From assembly GCA_003343905.1 (NCBI GenBank), contig QAKI01000066.1, positions 1 to 64,000 on the forward strand: a stretch of DNA of 64,000 nt. The letters are read 5' to 3'. The position numbers and the translations under genes are program-made. Origin of the DNA: Subdoligranulum variabile. GTDB taxonomy: Bacteria; Bacillota; Clostridia; Oscillospirales; Ruminococcaceae. Each line of letters starts with the position of its first letter. The stretch's first letter is position 1. This document shows positions 17,948 to 27,302 of the stretch, piece by piece. The notes beneath the pieces were generated by a model that was given only the letters and a program-made list of their open reading frames with translations, had not been told where the DNA came from and did no database searches.

Positions 17948-18918
17948 CCTTCCTCATTTTCAACAATAGATACTATTTTCTCAATAGAATTCACAATACA
18001 CATCATATCTTTTTCCCCATATCGCTGGTCAATAGGGAGCGGCAATATATTCTCGGCATATTTATATTCTACCATTTCCTCTGAACACCACTCTTTTACA
18101 GAGGGCCATAGAGTGGGTATATAAATTTTTTCTTGCTGCAATTTTTTACGGACTATTGCCCCGTTTTGAATCATAAAAGGATACATGAATGTTCCTTCAT
18201 TTTCATTCAGGAAAAGTTGATTTTTATGTTCGAGTTTCCTATGCAAAAAAGCAAAATTTTTCCTTCTAATCTTCTCTATACTGGGGTAATCAATCCCTCG
18301 CAAAAAATTTTGTGTCAACCGGGACATTTTCTTCAAAGGCTCACTGTCAAAGAAATCGTTATTGGCCACATATTCCGAATAAAACTCACTAGCTGAACGT
18401 TCAAACCTTCCTAAAAGGAAATGCATTCGTTCATGGGACTCGTCCAGCTTCAGTAAGCGTTCAAGTTGTGTATCAGTATACAAGAAAGCTCCGTCTGCCA
18501 CACCAAAATATTTTCGGCAGGTATACAAAGTATCTACCCCCTTAACTGGCATCTGAAAATAGCTCTGCGCATTATCCACAATTACTCGGTCATAACAGCT
18601 TTTCCATTTTGCAATTCTATCGTTACTGATTTGCCCGTAAAAATTAACCAAATAAAGCCACTCATGATTTCTCAACGTTTTTAAAAGTAACGGCTCAAAT
18701 TGCCTTCCAATATGGTAAAACTCGTGTGCAATTCCCAATCTATCGCATAAATTCACAACCGAATCGCATATAAAATACGGCAAATAAACTTTCTCTATAT
18801 GTTTTGCTTCGCATAAATAAGCCAAAGCATTCCGGCCGCAGTTTAAAGCTATTGCATCTTGGTGAAATAACTTCCCGTGATAATGTTCGAATTCAATGTA
18901 TCCGCCAATTTCCCTCAT
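17935..18918 (-). CDS. Degenerate DegT-like PLP-fold protein of the polysaccharide operon
   Basis: A 327-aa protein of unknown function. It shows faint features of the DegT aminotransferase fold: an N-terminal LNCGRNALAYLCEA (substrate region), the aspartate motif RVIVDNAQSYFQ, and a lysine in TCRKYFGVADGAFLYT at the Schiff-base position. The usual SxxxxK/GGxxxT context is replaced. It may be an active but distant PLP enzyme or one that has lost catalysis. Intergenic DNA of about 230 bp separates it from the upstream ATP-grasp gene, and no clear promoter was recognised there. Confidence 0.65.
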   Translation of the reverse strand: MREIGGYIEFEHYHGKLFHQDAIALNCGRNALAYLCEAKHIEKVYLPYFICDSVVNLCDRLGIAHEFYHIGRQFEPLLLKTLRNHEWLYLVNFYGQISNDRIAKWKSCYDRVIVDNAQSYFQMPVKGVDTLYTCRKYFGVADGAFLYTDTQLERLLKLDESHERMHFLLGRFERSASEFYSEYVANNDFFDSEPLKKMSRLTQNFLRGIDYPSIEKIRRKNFAFLHRKLEHKNQLFLNENEGTFMYPFMIQNGAIVRKKLQQEKIYIPTLWPSVKEWCSEEMVEYKYAENILPLPIDQRYGEKDMMCIVNSIEKIVSIVENEEGCTQ

Positions 18919-19149
18919 TTTTTAGCATCACTTCCATATGATGATTTCTCATCATCTATTCTAAAGCATAACATTTATAAAATAGCATCAGTCCCACTTT
19001 TGTACACAGCCCACACTACATATAGCAAGTTCCCCCTTAACAAAAGCTTTTTTAAATCGACATTGATATGTCCCCAAGAAGCTTAACTTAATTAGTTTTG
19101 GGTAGAAAACAGCACTTTTATGGTCTGACTGGTGCGTAGAACTTGCTAC

Positions 19150-20352
19150 TCAACCTAACTGAAGCTCGATTTTCACATGATCATCGATGTGATTCCACAC
19201 ATCAAGCAACGTGTTCTCATCATTGAATTTCAAAAACGCAACTCCCAGACAATTTGATGCATTTTCAAATTTTTCAACTTTATCTCCTTCTTTTTTATAA
19301 ACGAACAACCGATAAATATGTTGCTGAATCTTTTCCGAAAACCAAATTCCTTTATAAATCCCATTTTCCCTACTGTGCAAGTTAATTGTTGTATAGCATC
19401 CCTCCGAAACAAGTGGGGCAAAATTAATTTTTTCTCCCATAGCTGCTTGGACGCACATTCGAGGAATGTCGATTTGAAAGATGTCCCCCAAAAAAACAGG
19501 AATCATATTTCCACCGCTACGAGGGCCTATATCTATAGGAAAAACATGATTATCACGATCTATAATTAATTCAACATTCATTGCTCCATTTTGAATGTTC
19601 AATTTTTCCACTAATTTTTTGAGAGTCACTTTAATTCGCTGCACATCTTCCTTCTCTAAAAGAAGGGGATAACTTTTACCTACCGGAACCAGTTGATTAC
19701 CCTTAGGATCTCTATGACAATTTAACAGTCCCCATAGAATCACTTCGCCATTTTCAATAAAAATATCTCCACCAATAAGATACGGATGCTTTCTTTCAAT
19801 AAACTCTTCTACTATAATGCGTTTTTTTCGAGAAAAATTAAACGCCTTTTTTAAAGCTTTTATTCCATTAATATCGTGAAGGACTGTTGTTCCTTTACTA
19901 CCAGACGAATCTACTGGTTTAACTATAATCGGCAAATGAAATGCACCACTTTCTATATCATGGCATGCATTCTCAATACACGTATACCCTTTTGCCTTTG
20001 GAGCACAAAATCCATTGTCTTTAAGATAAGTACGGAATTTATCCTTATTGCACAAGACCTCTACTGAATCAAACGGATTGCCAGGAAGTCCCATTTTCTG
20101 TGCCACATATGCTGCGGTAGGCGCTGCCGGATCAGACGCATAGGCTAACACGCCTTGCACATTTTCTTGACGTGCCACCTGTAGAACCGCCTCTTTATCT
20201 GTCGTGCTTATTAAATAAAATTCATCTGCCTCATATTGCCCCGGATTATCCGGAAGGAAATCACACAATACCGTATAATATCCCAATCGTTTGGCAGTTT
20301 TGATAGCAACTACTTGCTGCGCGGCTCCCCCTAACAGCAAAATTTTTTTCAT
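19150..20352 (-). CDS. ATP-grasp domain ligase
   Basis: A 400-aa ATP-grasp enzyme. An N-terminal pre-ATP-grasp domain (MKKILLLGGAAQQVVAIKTA) is followed by the lysine-bearing LPIIVKPVDSSGSKGTTVL, the loop IIVEEFIERKH and the metal site MNVELIIDRDNHVFPIDIGP with PRSGGN. Family members form amide bonds between carboxylates and amines via acyl phosphates. In this operon a role in attaching an amino acid or similar group to a sugar is plausible but inferred. The start at 20352 was chosen over 20406 because MKKILLLGG is the standard family start. Confidence 0.82.
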   Translation of the reverse strand: MKKILLLGGAAQQVVAIKTAKRLGYYTVLCDFLPDNPGQYEADEFYLISTTDKEAVLQVARQENVQGVLAYASDPAAPTAAYVAQKMGLPGNPFDSVEVLCNKDKFRTYLKDNGFCAPKAKGYTCIENACHDIESGAFHLPIIVKPVDSSGSKGTTVLHDINGIKALKKAFNFSRKKRIIVEEFIERKHPYLIGGDIFIENGEVILWGLLNCHRDPKGNQLVPVGKSYPLLLEKEDVQRIKVTLKKLVEKLNIQNGAMNVELIIDRDNHVFPIDIGPRSGGNMIPVFLGDIFQIDIPRMCVQAAMGEKINFAPLVSEGCYTTINLHSRENGIYKGIWFSEKIQQHIYRLFVYKKEGDKVEKFENASNCLGVAFLKFNDENTLLDVWNHIDDHVKIELQLG

Positions 20353-20429
20353 ATTGCTGAATTCATCCTCTCTGTGCAAGTTCTCAGTAGACTTATTAAC
20401 ATTCACGACTGGAATTTTCCGTTTTCACT

Positions 20430-21707
20430 CTATTCTTCCGAGGCACTTTCAATTTGTTTTGCAATAAACCGCTTACAATATTCAATATCCACCCTGTGCG
20501 AATGTCGCTCACCAGTCTCAACGGCATTCAAATGTATAAAGTTTACATTTGCTATATATGCAATAGTTGAAAACACATTATCCTTCCAACCTTCAGGTTG
20601 TATGCACACAATATGCGTATTAGGGCCACCATACATTACATTGGAAAGCGCTGCCCCCTCATCTCCTACTACCCATTTAGCTTTATAAAACAGTCGTGCC
20701 TGTTGAAATATAGTATAATCTGATGGGTTGATAGATTTAAATCCATGGGCTATAAATAGGTCTTCAACTTGAGTCTCATTCTCTAATCGCACTACACATT
20801 TTCCTTTACCTCGGCTTAGGAAAATTTTTTCATATGTTTCATCTTCTTTTGTTTCCCTCAAGGCGCTCTGTAAAACGTTTTTCCTATACATATCAATCGC
20901 TTTTTTGGGTTTTGTATTATTCACGTAGCCTTCTGGTTTTGTTTTGGTATATACAGCTGTAAATGTGCACAAAGAGAAATAGTGCAAACGTTCGACTCGA
21001 ATCAACTCGCCACGTGCCAAGAAGATAATCGGATGATTATACCGGTCCACTAACTTTAAAAGTTCCATATATGTAGAATGCATGGAAATAGTCACATCGA
21101 CAATAAGCGGTACATCCTTAAGCTCCTCGAATTGATTGATGTAAGCCATTTTGGACAGTATATCAAAAGTCCAATGGTAGTAATTATTACTAGCAAGTCC
21201 AGTTAACGCTATTGCCTCTGGAACGACTTCCTTTCGTATTTTCCCATAAACCCTACATTTTCCCTGCCTGCTATATTTGATTATTGGCTCGGTTTCAAAA
21301 TTTGCGTATGTAGCCAGTGGCATCAAAAAGCGGTCATTTAATAAATAACGGTCAACTATGACCGAATCGTTCATTGCACAAACATATACTTCATTCAAAA
21401 TAGTATAGTAAACTTCAGGCGCAAGAATCTCCGATACCTTTGAGCCTTGTCCTTCAAAATAAGCCGCTTGATATTGAGGCCTTGTTTGCTCTTTTTCCAG
21501 AGTTACCTTCGTAATTTCATTTTCCTCACAATATTTTTTTACAGACGTCGCTTCCAGTTGAAACTCACTGTTTCCTAATGCTCTACCTCCCCATCTCAGA
21601 ACCTCACTGTTTCGAAGAACACCTAAGTAGTAAGAATATATTTTCACCGCAGCTTTGTATAAAATTTGCTTTTTCTTTATTTCAGAAACAAATTTTCTCA
21701 TGTACAT
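20430..21707 (-). CDS. Glycosyltransferase family 61 (DUF563) protein
   Basis: A 425-aa protein with the GT61 signature: ASNNYYHWTFDILSKMAYIN in the middle, IFLSRGKGKCVVRLENE, and the C-terminal VVGDEGAALSNVMYGGPNTH. It presumably adds one sugar of the repeat unit. The sugar donor cannot be told. It lies between the ATP-grasp and flippase genes on the same strand. Confidence 0.82.
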   Translation of the reverse strand: MYMRKFVSEIKKKQILYKAAVKIYSYYLGVLRNSEVLRWGGRALGNSEFQLEATSVKKYCEENEITKVTLEKEQTRPQYQAAYFEGQGSKVSEILAPEVYYTILNEVYVCAMNDSVIVDRYLLNDRFLMPLATYANFETEPIIKYSRQGKCRVYGKIRKEVVPEAIALTGLASNNYYHWTFDILSKMAYINQFEELKDVPLIVDVTISMHSTYMELLKLVDRYNHPIIFLARGELIRVERLHYFSLCTFTAVYTKTKPEGYVNNTKPKKAIDMYRKNVLQSALRETKEDETYEKIFLSRGKGKCVVRLENETQVEDLFIAHGFKSINPSDYTIFQQARLFYKAKWVVGDEGAALSNVMYGGPNTHIVCIQPEGWKDNVFSTIAYIANVNFIHLNAVETGERHSHRVDIEYCKRFIAKQIESASEE

Positions 21708-21731
21708 AAGTTTTGTTCCACCTCGAACAAT

Positions 21732-23267
21732 TTAATGCTTATCTAGCCGCTCTTTCAGTTGTTCTATCATCCATCGCCATTCTTCAGACCGCCCAAACAC
21801 AACCCAGGAAATAGCAGAAATTGTGAGTATACATATACTGCCATTCACAACTAAAGCTACTACGCCTTCGCCTGGAGCCAAAGAGCATAGCCGATACGCG
21901 ATTAAACACGTCAACATTGTAAAAGAAGCAAAAAAGATTTGTTGCCGCACATATTCCATAAATGTACGATGCATTTTTGAAAATACAATTTTTCCTTCAA
22001 ACCAAAAAACAGTAAATAGTCTAGCAATTGCCGTTCCTAGTGGGATTCCCGCAAGCCCCATTAATTTTGCCAAAATGATCGAAGCCACAACATTAATTAC
22101 CGCCATCAACGGATAGATTTTTCGCACTTCTATAAAAAGCCCCATTGTCTGTCGATACATTGAGACCACATTTGTAGCTTGTCCAAAATAAATCGATAGA
22201 AGGATTGCAATAACTAAATCCATATTTTTCAAATAATCAGCGCCAATCCAAATTTCAATAAAATCCTGAACCAAACACAGGTATCCAACAACGAAAAAAG
22301 CATTTAATAGCCCAAAAAACAACGACAACTTTTTGTACATACCAAAAGATTTCTCATCGTTATGTTCTGCATTCAAACTCCCAACACTTGCTTCCAAACT
22401 AGAATAAATTATACTGTATATGCTATTAATATACACAACGATCATATTGTAGTTTGTATAATAGCCAACTGCCACCACGCCTAAAAAGACTGAAATGATA
22501 ATACTGTCTGTTTGGGTCAATACCACGTTGGAAACTCTGGCAATAAAAGTAGCCCGAACGTTCTTAAATATCTCCTGCACCTTTTCTGGAGCTAACCTTC
22601 TGGATGGTTTTTGTTTGAGATATGGGTACATCCGTGTAGCAATGATATGCAATATGACATTTTTAACAATTGTAAACACAACCTGTATGCACAAATACCC
22701 CACAAAATTTCTATACAAAACAAGAAAAACGCTTTGACAGATATACATAACTAACTTAGTTACAATATCAACAGTCTGTGTCACATAGCGTTTTTGGTCA
22801 GCCTCAATAACTGTGGTTCGATACACTACAAAATAGCTGCAAACCGAGTCCACCAAATACAATAGGTAATATCCAATCAAGTGTCCTTGATCTAGTGAAC
22901 TGTTAGTGATCACTTTTAAGAAAGGTAATAGACAAATTCCTATCCCTAGTACTGCACAGATAACGACAAAATATATTTTTTGAAACAGCGCCACATACGC
23001 GCTAACAATTTCTTCATTTTTTTCCTGCAACGGTTGATACAATTCAAAAATCAACACGCTGCCCATACCAAGCTCCGCCAAGCTTAGAAAACTCAAAATA
23101 TTGGTATATAGACTACTGATACCTGTATATTCAACTCCTAAGATCCGAATAAATAGTGTTCGAACCAGAAAAGTTGCTCCCAACAGTATGATTTTCCCCC
23201 CAGCTCCCACAAACAGATTTTTAGCGGCAGCAGCTGTCCTGCTTATATTCTGTTGGTTTTTCTGCAT
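21732..23267 (-). CDS. Polysaccharide flippase (Wzx/RfbX family)
   Basis: A 511-aa integral membrane protein with about 12-14 hydrophobic segments spread along its length. The N-terminus (AAAKNLFVGAGGKIILLGAT, FLVRTLFIRILGVEYTGISS) is that of O-antigen/teichoic-acid flippases. It is expected to flip lipid-linked repeat units across the membrane. It pairs functionally with the EpsG/Wzy-like polymerase at 28636. Confidence 0.9.
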   Translation of the reverse strand: MQKNQQNISRTAAAAKNLFVGAGGKIILLGATFLVRTLFIRILGVEYTGISSLYTNILSFLSLAELGMGSVLIFELYQPLQEKNEEIVSAYVALFQKIYFVVICAVLGIGICLLPFLKVITNSSLDQGHLIGYYLLYLVDSVCSYFVVYRTTVIEADQKRYVTQTVDIVTKLVMYICQSVFLVLYRNFVGYLCIQVVFTIVKNVILHIIATRMYPYLKQKPSRRLAPEKVQEIFKNVRATFIARVSNVVLTQTDSIIISVFLGVVAVGYYTNYNMIVVYINSIYSIIYSSLEASVGSLNAEHNDEKSFGMYKKLSLFFGLLNAFFVVGYLCLVQDFIEIWIGADYLKNMDLVIAILLSIYFGQATNVVSMYRQTMGLFIEVRKIYPLMAVINVVASIILAKLMGLAGIPLGTAIARLFTVFWFEGKIVFSKMHRTFMEYVRQQIFFASFTMLTCLIAYRLCSLAPGEGVVALVVNGSICILTISAISWVVFGRSEEWRWMIEQLKERLDKH

Positions 23268-23292
23268 ATTGCTAGTCCCCTGCCTGGCTATT

Positions 23293-24315
23293 TTATTTTT
23301 CTATTTGTCGATTTTCTTTAGTACGCTTACATACCATATTTAGCTTCTTAATCAATTTATGTATTCCCTCCTTGCGTAAAATCAAAAGCGCACGCTCAAC
23401 TTTTCTCCACATTTGCACCAATGGATGACCCAATCCTAAGATACGCTTTACCTTCGCCTCATAGGCTAAATCTGCTATCACATAACGAGGATGAGCGAGT
23501 GGGAAATTCATTTCATATACTGGCATATTAAAAACTTGACGTATCCCACGTGGTAGCGCACTTAACTCTCCAGCATGAGCCGAGTCTTCAGTACTTCCAA
23601 TATTAGAAATCATATTATATTTAGGAATAATTAATAGTTGATGTTGTCCGTAAGGCGCTAACCCCAAAAAAAACTCATTACCGGCAGGGTGCCCTTCATA
23701 ACATTCGCTCTTTGCGTATGCTACAATCCGCTTCCACATAACCTTATCTTTTCGTGTTTCTTGTTTCAAACAGTTCATAACATACGGATCCTTTCCATAG
23801 GAGAAATCATTACTCTGCTCATAAGTTCTCTTCCACATTGCAATTCCCCATATAGAACCGACACGTGAGAAAAAATAATCCGAATTTACATTTTCAGATA
23901 TCCCCAAATGATTCATGCCACATATCATATAAATCCGTAGATCATCTTTATATTTTTCCAACATTTCTGCACTAAAGCGGAAGAAACTAACACTTGGAAT
24001 CTGGTCATCCTCTAAGAAAATACAACGATCCACTTTACTCCAAATAAAATTCTGGCGTAGCTTTCCCATGGCATACATTCCGTTATTTTTTTCTTCATAC
24101 AGGCGATATACGACACAATCCCAATCTATTCCCCCTTCGTACAGTTGCCTATTTTTTCGAATCACTTCCCACTCGTGCCTATTTCGTCCTCCGTCCGAAG
24201 TAACAAACAAAACGCTAGGCCTCGCCTGCCTAATAACTTCAAACTGTTTTCTCTGGCATTCAGGCCGAATCCATATATTAACCGAAACTGGGACATCTAC
24301 CAAATAGGATTTCAT
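23293..24315 (-). CDS. Putative glycosyltransferase, GT-A fold
   Basis: A 340-aa protein. The N-terminal half resembles nucleotide-sugar transferases of the hemolysin HlpA/GT2-like kind: a start such as PVSVNIWIRPECQRKQFEVI, then VDRCIFLEDDQIPSVSFFRF, whose EDD is the likely metal-binding site. The C-terminal half is basic and may contact the membrane. The acceptor and donor are unknown. Confidence 0.7.
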   Translation of the reverse strand: MKSYLVDVPVSVNIWIRPECQRKQFEVIRQARPSVLFVTSDGGRNRHEWEVIRKNRQLYEGGIDWDCVVYRLYEEKNNGMYAMGKLRQNFIWSKVDRCIFLEDDQIPSVSFFRFSAEMLEKYKDDLRIYMICGMNHLGISENVNSDYFFSRVGSIWGIAMWKRTYEQSNDFSYGKDPYVMNCLKQETRKDKVMWKRIVAYAKSECYEGHPAGNEFFLGLAPYGQHQLLIIPKYNMISNIGSTEDSAHAGELSALPRGIRQVFNMPVYEMNFPLAHPRYVIADLAYEAKVKRILGLGHPLVQMWRKVERALLILRKEGIHKLIKKLNMVCKRTKENRQIEK

Positions 24316-24463
24316 ACGTCTTTGAGTCTCCCTTCAAATGATTTGTCACTTTGAATAGAATCCGCTTCATCACTCAACATAAGACATTATCACTATGCTT
24401 TTGCCCAATCTCAAGAAGATTCTTTATCAGCAATATTACTCTCAAAAGGATTGATTATACTAA

Positions 24464-25372
24464 TCACAATACTCGCTGGATTATCCCGTCCATCCATGCG
24501 ACGATATCATATTTGTCCATGCTAAACTCTGTTTTCACAAATGGTGTTTGGATAAACTCTGATAAATTATTGAGATGATCCACTCCAATCAAAAAAATAT
24601 TTTTTCTGTTGGGAGCATAAAAGTCATAATGTTGTATTCCCAAATAATTGGTAACCAACTTTTTTGGGAGAAATAGTGCTTCTAACGGACGATATGTCAG
24701 CCCTTCATTATCAGTTCCAACAATATCTAAAATAGCTCTAGACTGTTTCATTCGCTGCAGGCACATTGTATACGGTATAGGATTCCGTGTTGTCATCGGT
24801 TGACCACGGTTCGAAACGATTGTAAAATCCGTTACCAAATGTTGGTGTTCTGCTTCATTTTTTATCAAAATAATATCTTGATATCTAGACTTTGCAGTAC
24901 CAACAAAATACAAATCCGTTACTACTCTTTCTTGTGTTCCAGTACAAAAATCTTTATTCCAACATTGGGGCTGATAAAGCATTTTATATTTGTGAGCATC
25001 CTTCAGATTATATGTACAAATTATCAAGCCAGCATGGTCTCTGTTTTCCAATATATAATAATTCGTTTTGTTTACCTTATTGCGAAATAGAATTACTTGC
25101 TTTGGGGCAATCGGTTTTCGAAGAATATAATTTAAAGCATCCGGCGTAAGTTGATATTCAGGTATAATCGCCAGATCATATTTGCCTATGTCTGTGGAAG
25201 TATTCAAAACCTTGCTAACAGTGTATTGACCAGTACGGCGCAATATTTTAACAGCAATCAGTGGCAAGTCATTCCGCCATAACGGTTTCTGAATCACCTC
25301 AAATTGCTCTAATTTTCTTTTGCTATAGTCAAAAGTCAAATCATCATATATGTAAAGAACTATTTTCTTCAT
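24464..25372 (-). CDS. Putative glycosyltransferase of capsule/LPS type
   Basis: A 302-aa protein. The C-terminal part (SRAILDIVGTDNEGLTYRPL, EALFLPKKLVTNYLGIQHYD) resembles the donor-binding end of capsule and LPS biosynthesis transferases that share the pattern 'AILD...GLT.R..E.L...KKL.T.N...YDFY'. The start at 25372 (MKKIVLYIYDDLTFDYSKRK) has a G-run upstream; the open frame extends further without support. Specificity unknown. Confidence 0.65.
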   Translation of the reverse strand: MKKIVLYIYDDLTFDYSKRKLEQFEVIQKPLWRNDLPLIAVKILRRTGQYTVSKVLNTSTDIGKYDLAIIPEYQLTPDALNYILRKPIAPKQVILFRNKVNKTNYYILENRDHAGLIICTYNLKDAHKYKMLYQPQCWNKDFCTGTQERVVTDLYFVGTAKSRYQDIILIKNEAEHQHLVTDFTIVSNRGQPMTTRNPIPYTMCLQRMKQSRAILDIVGTDNEGLTYRPLEALFLPKKLVTNYLGIQHYDFYAPNRKNIFLIGVDHLNNLSEFIQTPFVKTEFSMDKYDIVAWMDGIIQRVL

Positions 25373-25428
25373 GTCAGCCCCCCCATTAAACGATACAGCA
25401 TTAAATTTAAAAGGCTCAACATCCATCC

Positions 25429-26457
25429 TTATAAAGTAACGAATGTACACAAAACCGCCGGCATTGCACATAAAGCCAATTTCCCCATATCGTGCCATCG
25501 CCTTGTTCGATACATGTAAAAGCCCCCCCATATACCAAGTTCAGTGGGGATTATAAGAAACATAGTGGCCGCAATATTGCAGGCAGCTGCTCCCACAAAA
25601 AACAATGTAATCCAAAGTGCGCGTAAGAATAGTTCATTCGTTGTTTTCTCTATTTGAATCAATAACCATAGCACAAGCGGCACAACGATATTAAAAGATA
25701 GCGCTTTACCTGTCCATATGTTTACAAACAACCACCACTCACTACAGTTGCCTCCCATTTTTTCTGAAACGGCGAGAGCAAAGAAAATATAATACAAAAG
25801 TCCCAATAAGGCTTTTTCCTTTCCACAAGGGAAAAAACTCCGCAATAGCAGATAAATTATTCCTATAGCCGCAGGCAATTCAAATAGCGGCAAAATTGTT
25901 CTAAATATAATTGCCGGATGGATCCCTGAAAGTACCGATAGCATTGAACTATAGATTGGCCAACCCGCAATTACATACTTCTTATCGTAAAAAACGCCTC
26001 GCTCTGTCCCTGCATATGGTGCAATACGATTAACCTTATCGGATTCCCACGTACTAACAGCATTCGCACAATACGTTTGATCATCCCAATTCACGTAGGT
26101 CGTATTGAGCACTGTATTCAAGGTGATAGCGGCGGTAACGATTATAACTAACCCTAAAAGAAGCCATTCTGCTTTGCCGTACGAAACGGCTTTAACATTG
26201 CACGACTTTATTTTTTGCTTTATAAAGCCAATTATAGCAATCATTCCGCATATGCAACACCATAACAGAACCATTCCTCGAAAGCTTGTACCAGTAACAT
26301 GAAATATCAACATTAAAATTTCAAAAAGAGTCAGACTAAATGAAAATCCACAAATAAACTGGATCAAACCCGGTTGTTTACCTAAAATTGCTTTTCCTAT
26401 ACCAAATGGTATAAACAGTAGGGAAAAGAAAAGCGTGCAACAAAGTCGCAAAATCAT
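25429..26457 (-). CDS. Multi-spanning membrane protein of the polysaccharide operon
   Basis: A 342-aa protein with about nine hydrophobic helices. One extracytoplasmic loop contains TTYVNWDDQTYCANAVSTWE. The pattern resembles membrane glycosyltransferases of the GT-C kind that use lipid-linked sugars, where acidic residues in the first large loop act in catalysis. Assignment to a family was not possible. Its stop lies 57 nt before the next gene, and its start overlaps the upstream gene by 4 nt. Confidence 0.6.
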   Translation of the reverse strand: MILRLCCTLFFSLLFIPFGIGKAILGKQPGLIQFICGFSFSLTLFEILMLIFHVTGTSFRGMVLLWCCICGMIAIIGFIKQKIKSCNVKAVSYGKAEWLLLGLVIIVTAAITLNTVLNTTYVNWDDQTYCANAVSTWESDKVNRIAPYAGTERGVFYDKKYVIAGWPIYSSMLSVLSGIHPAIIFRTILPLFELPAAIGIIYLLLRSFFPCGKEKALLGLLYYIFFALAVSEKMGGNCSEWWLFVNIWTGKALSFNIVVPLVLWLLIQIEKTTNELFLRALWITLFFVGAAACNIAATMFLIIPTELGIWGGFYMYRTRRWHDMGKLALCAMPAVLCTFVTL

Positions 26458-27272
26458 GAAACCGCCCCTTTCTCCCAGCGATAAAGAACATACTCTCTAT
26501 CATACAAATCCTCGTCACTTTTAGGATTTACATCTATAGAATAGACTTCATGATAGCCAAAAGTCTCCAAACCTCCCACATAATCTCCTTCGCGTGGGAT
26601 TACAATATATTTGTACTGTTCATCAGCAGATAGTTTAGAAATGAGATCTAGATCAATAGGATGACCTTCCGTCATATCCATTTCATGAGAAAGTTTTGGA
26701 TTTTCCGCGCCAGTCCAAGAAAATGGCAAGTATATCTCCGACGTATACTGGCGAACCCAAAGATTCAGCGGGAAACAGCATGCGACACTTTTTTCGCTGT
26801 ACGTATCGTCTGCCAAGATATAATCACACAAATCAATGACCACCGGCGGTATCTTGTACCAGTTGGGGGTAGTGTACTGCCAGTTAAGGCGTAAAATTGC
26901 CAGACCTCTGCCGGAAAAAAGCAGAATCGGGATAACCACAACTGCCGCAACAATTTTTAGCCAACGTCTGGGAATAAAGTCCAGTATCATAACAGTCGCA
27001 GCTGCGAGAAATAGACTGACCGGTACCAGCCAGAAAAATCGGAGTGACTGTGTTTCAACAGCCCTTGTCACGAGTATATGGGCGGAAACCGGATTCCCGA
27101 ATGCCACAATCAGCAGAATCGCCGGGAGCGCAATTTTATTTTTTAACTGCAGTGCCGTTTGATTTCGTTTCCAATACGCCAACAGCAGCACAAGACAACA
27201 GCAGAATACGAAGTAGAGCACTCTTGGCTGATCTTTCCAGAAATAGGCAAAGAGACTTCGCATAGAGACCAT
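26454..27272 (-). CDS. Membrane protein with C-terminal soluble domain
   Basis: A 272-aa protein with about four N-terminal hydrophobic helices (VLYFVFCCCLVLLLAYW, AAATVMILDFIPRRWLKIVA) and a soluble domain of about 130 residues. The layout resembles the C-terminal end of GT-C type proteins. Together with the preceding gene (4-nt overlap) it could be one split GT-C protein: the multi-helix half upstream and the soluble end here. This is an inference from order and overlap, not a family match. Confidence 0.55.
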   Translation of the reverse strand: MVSMRSLFAYFWKDQPRVLYFVFCCCLVLLLAYWKRNQTALQLKNKIALPAILLIVAFGNPVSAHILVTRAVETQSLRFFWLVPVSLFLAAATVMILDFIPRRWLKIVAAVVVIPILLFSGRGLAILRLNWQYTTPNWYKIPPVVIDLCDYILADDTYSEKSVACCFPLNLWVRQYTSEIYLPFSWTGAENPKLSHEMDMTEGHPIDLDLISKLSADEQYKYIVIPREGDYVGGLETFGYHEVYSIDVNPKSDEDLYDREYVLYRWEKGAVS

Positions 27273-27302
27273 ACAATTCTTCCTTTCGCGCTGGGCCTTT
27301 GC

